Part shown: positions 61,916 through 64,000 of the stretch, piece after piece
Layout: each line of letters starts with the position of its first letter
Numbering within the stretch: the stretch's first letter is position 1
Origin: Hyphomicrobiaceae bacterium
GTDB lineage: Bacteria > Pseudomonadota > Alphaproteobacteria > Rhizobiales > Hyphomicrobiaceae
Length of the DNA: 64,000 nt
Direction of reading: 5' to 3'
NCBI GenBank assembly: GCA_008933705.1
Contig: WBUN01000011.1
Span: 1-64,000 of the forward strand
Made by a program: the position numbers and the translations under genes
Notes under the pieces: generated by a model
What the model was told of the DNA's origin: nothing
What the model saw: the letters and a program-made list of their open reading frames with translations, nothing else
The model's database searches: none

Positions 61916-64000
61916 TCACTCAGCCGCCGGCGGGAGGGCCAGAGCGCGCGGCTCCGTGCGCCGCCCGGTGCGTGCCGCCTCGCCATAGAGCGTCGTGCGC
62001 TGCCTCGGTATCCGACCGGCCTCGCGTATGAGCCGCTCCATATGCCCGGCGCGAATTTCCTGGCCGTGGGCAGCGCCGGCCGCACGCGTGATCGACTCCT
62101 CCATGAGCACACCGCCGATGTCGTTGGCCCCGGCATCGAGGCACAGCGCCGCTCCGTCCGGGCCCATCTTCACCCAGGAGGCCTGGATGTTGGGTATCAC
62201 CGGGTCAAGCACCAGCCGCGCCACGGCGTGCATCAACACAGCCTCGCGGAAGGTCGGGCCCTTGCGCGATTGCCCCTTGAGGTAGATGGGAGCCTCCATA
62301 TGCACGAAGGCGAGCGGCACGAACTCGGTGAACCCGCCGGTGCGCACCTGCAGCTCGCGCACGCGCAGGAGATGCTTGGCCCAGTGCCTGTAGCCGTCGA
62401 CGTGGCCGAACATGACGGTTGCGGTGCTGCGCAAACCGACCGCGTGCGCGGCCTCCATCACCTCGAACCATTCGGCCGTCGAAAGCTTGTCGGGGCAGAG
62501 AATGGCTCGCACCTCGTCATCGAGAATCTCGGCGGCCGTACCAGGGAGGCTGGCGAGGCCCGCGCCTCTCAACCGCATCAGATAGTCAGCCGGCGAGAGC
62601 CCGAGCGTCATGGCGCCGTGCCGGATCTCGAGCGGCGAGAACGCGTGCACATGCATGTCCGGCGCCGCGGATTTCACCGCCGCCACGATCGAAAGATAGG
62701 TATCGCCCGTGTAGCCGGGCCTGATGCCGCCCTGCAGACAGACTTCGGTGGCCCCGCGCTCCCATGCTTCGCGTGTGCGCCGGCCGATCTCCTCGATCGT
62801 GAGGTCGTACGGCTTCTCGCGATGGCCAAGGCTGTGGCGCCCCTTGGAGAAGGCGCAGAACCTGCAGCCGTAGGTGCAGATGTTGGTGTAGTTGATGTTG
62901 CGGTTGACGATGTAGGTGACCGTCTCACCCACGCGCGCAGCACGCAACCGGTCGGCGGCGGCGCAGACGGCGGCGAAGTCTGCACCCCGCGCATCGAACA
63001 GGGAAACGATGTCAGGCTCGGAAAGCTCCGCACCACCCGCAACCCGATCCAGCACCGAGGCGACTTGACCGGATGCCTTGTGGCCGCGCGAGCGAACGCG
63101 TGCCACCTGCGGTGCCGGCAGCGGCTCCAGTCCGCCGGGAGACCACGCGTCCTCGCGCGCCAGGCCCGCGCCATCGAGATGCCTCAGCATGTGCGGCACG
63201 ACTGCGGGATCGACCCAGCCCTTGGGCGCGGATGCCCATTCCGGGTAGACCGCCAGCCGCTCGACCAGCGTGCGGCCGGCGCTCGCGGTTGCTGCCTCCA
63301 GATCGCTCAGGTGCGGCCAGGGCGCCTCGGGGTTCACATGATCGGGCGTCACCGGCGACACGCCGCCCCAATCGTTGATGCCGGCGCGGATGAGCTGAGC
63401 GAGCCCTTCAGGGCGCAGATTGGGCGGCGCCTGGATGTTCATATCGGCGCCAAGGATGACGCGCGCCACGGCGATCGTCCATGCGTGCTCCTCGAGCGAG
63501 GGCTCGGCTGCTGTCGCCATACGCGTGCCGGGCTTGGCGCGGAAATTCTGGATGATCACTTCCTGGATGTGTCCGTGCCGCTCGTGACTATCCCGGATTG
63601 CGAGCAGGGCCTGGATGCGCTCGGCACGTGTTTCCCCTATGCCGATGAGAATGCCGGTCGTGAACGGCACCGCCGCGCGGCCGGCAGCCTCCAGCGTTGC
63701 CAGCCGGACGGCCGGCACCTTGTCGGGTGAGCCGAAGTGCGGACCGCCACGCGCCGAGAGGCGATCGGACACGGTCTCCAGCATGATGCCCTGCGACACC
63801 GACACGGCGCGCAGGCGCCGCAGCCAAGCCTCGTCCATCACGCCAGGATTGAGATGCGGCAGCAGCCCCGTCTCGCGCAGCACCAGGGCGGCCGAGGATT
63901 CGAGATAGGCAAGCGTGGAGTTCGCGCCCAGCTCGGCAAGTGCCCTGCGGGCTGCGGCATGGCGCAGCTCGGGCTGGTCGCCCAGCGTGAACAATGCCTC
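61916..64000 (-). CDS. fbiC: FO synthase (fused CofG-CofH, FbiC type), 5' end beyond the window
   Basis: The visible 692 or more residues continue past the right edge. The frame is open through EALFTLGDQPE at the window border, so the true start and the first radical-SAM CxxxCxxC lie outside. The N-terminal visible part is the CofG domain (SQGIMLETVSDRLSARGG, FTTGILIGIGETRAERI). From about residue 335 comes the CofH domain, with VNRNINYTNICTYGCRFCAFSKG carrying CX3CX2C for the 4Fe-4S/SAM centre, and QGGIRPG, HAFSPLEI and PGTAAEIL. Both halves together make the deazaflavin FO from tyrosine and 5-amino-6-ribitylaminouracil, the core of coenzyme F420. Confidence 0.92.
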   Translation of the reverse strand, partial: EALFTLGDQPELRHAAARRALAELGANSTLAYLESSAALVLRETGLLPHLNPGVMDEAWLRRLRAVSVSQGIMLETVSDRLSARGGPHFGSPDKVPAVRLATLEAAGRAAVPFTTGILIGIGETRAERIQALLAIRDSHERHGHIQEVIIQNFRAKPGTRMATAAEPSLEEHAWTIAVARVILGADMNIQAPPNLRPEGLAQLIRAGINDWGGVSPVTPDHVNPEAPWPHLSDLEAATASAGRTLVERLAVYPEWASAPKGWVDPAVVPHMLRHLDGAGLAREDAWSPGGLEPLPAPQVARVRSRGHKASGQVASVLDRVAGGAELSEPDIVSLFDARGADFAAVCAAADRLRAARVGETVTYIVNRNINYTNICTYGCRFCAFSKGRHSLGHREKPYDLTIEEIGRRTREAWERGATEVCLQGGIRPGYTGDTYLSIVAAVKSAAPDMHVHAFSPLEIRHGAMTLGLSPADYLMRLRGAGLASLPGTAAEILDDEVRAILCPDKLSTAEWFEVMEAAHAVGLRSTATVMFGHVDGYRHWAKHLLRVRELQVRTGGFTEFVPLAFVHMEAPIYLKGQSRKGPTFREAVLMHAVARLVLDPVIPNIQASWVKMGPDGAALCLDAGANDIGGVLMEESITRAAGAAHGQEIRAGHMERLIREAGRIPRQRTTLYGEAARTGRRTEPRALALPPAAE

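Noticed and set aside
62042-63730. 562-aa plus-strand ORF inside fbiC
   Set aside because: Antisense shadow of the radical-SAM gene; no protein-like features.

Overview
This is a GC-rich chromosomal window from an alphaproteobacterium, most likely of the Hyphomicrobiales (Rhizobiales). The best evidence is the gene order DUF4170 - (msbA-like) - DUF374/waaA - lpxK - DUF2093 - xseA - purD, a conserved Rhizobiales neighbourhood, together with alpha-type ctaA, ubiA, an AMIN-type amidase and CtrA-like TTAA-N7-TTAA sites. No rRNA, tRNA, CRISPR array, insertion sequence or phage gene was found. Coding density is high. The only large gene-free stretch (about 41.74-43.22 kb) is a block of short extragenic repeats.

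Layout. 0-6 kb: type II NADH dehydrogenase directly behind a peptide-type ABC solute-binding protein, a small ABM-like protein and a PAS-PAS-GGDEF-EAL c-di-GMP enzyme. 6-14.7 kb: an agmatinase-family ureohydrolase, rfbB and rfbD, a gamma-glutamyltransferase followed by a DUF1028 protein, then a Wzc-like protein whose kinase P-loop is degenerate and a NodB-type polysaccharide deacetylase (envelope and exopolysaccharide functions). 14.7-25.9 kb: heme A synthase, UbiA and the Kdo/lipid A block, in which the DUF374 acyltransferase and Kdo transferase WaaA are one fused 672-aa protein, then xseA and purD. 25.9-32.3 kb: a fluoroacetate-dehalogenase-like hydrolase overlapping purD, two tandem patatins, an HExxH protein, tadA, and an rluB-like/rsmD/DMT-transporter operon.

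32.3-41.7 kb: a SigK/RskA-type sigma/anti-sigma operon with a 71-aa membrane protein and a clear terminator, a diacylglycerol kinase, an unexplained gene-free interval bracketed by a perfect CtrA-type box and a strong terminator, the amidase, an SDR, and a regulator-led cluster of uncharacterised genes (XRE repressor with a perfect palindromic operator, a 371-aa protein of unknown function, a 255-aa HTH protein). 41.7-43.2 kb is the repeat block. 43.2-52.1 kb: a cNMP-binding/patatin (NTE-type) protein, a cytidylate-kinase-like/BON-like fusion, a YbaK protein, NamZ-like DUF1343 muramidase, a DUF853 ATPase with a separate tiny paralogue of its own C-terminal tail, and an orphan methylmalonyl-CoA mutase small subunit.

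52.1-64 kb is all on the minus strand and looks catabolic: an ABM protein, a branched-chain amino-acid-type ABC transporter (livFGMHK), and a tight operon of a PLP-dependent enzyme, a glutaconate-CoA-transferase-like alpha/beta pair and an LLM-class (F420-type) oxidoreductase. Upstream on the same strand lies a fused CofG-CofH (FbiC-type) FO synthase running off the right end. Co-location of FO synthesis with a candidate F420-using enzyme and a CoA-transferase suggests F420-dependent degradation of an imported acid. The strongest leads are this cluster, the dehalogenase with all known fluoroacetate-dehalogenase residues, the DUF374-WaaA fusion, the operator-controlled unknown cluster near 38.4-40.9 kb, and the CtrA-box-to-terminator interval.
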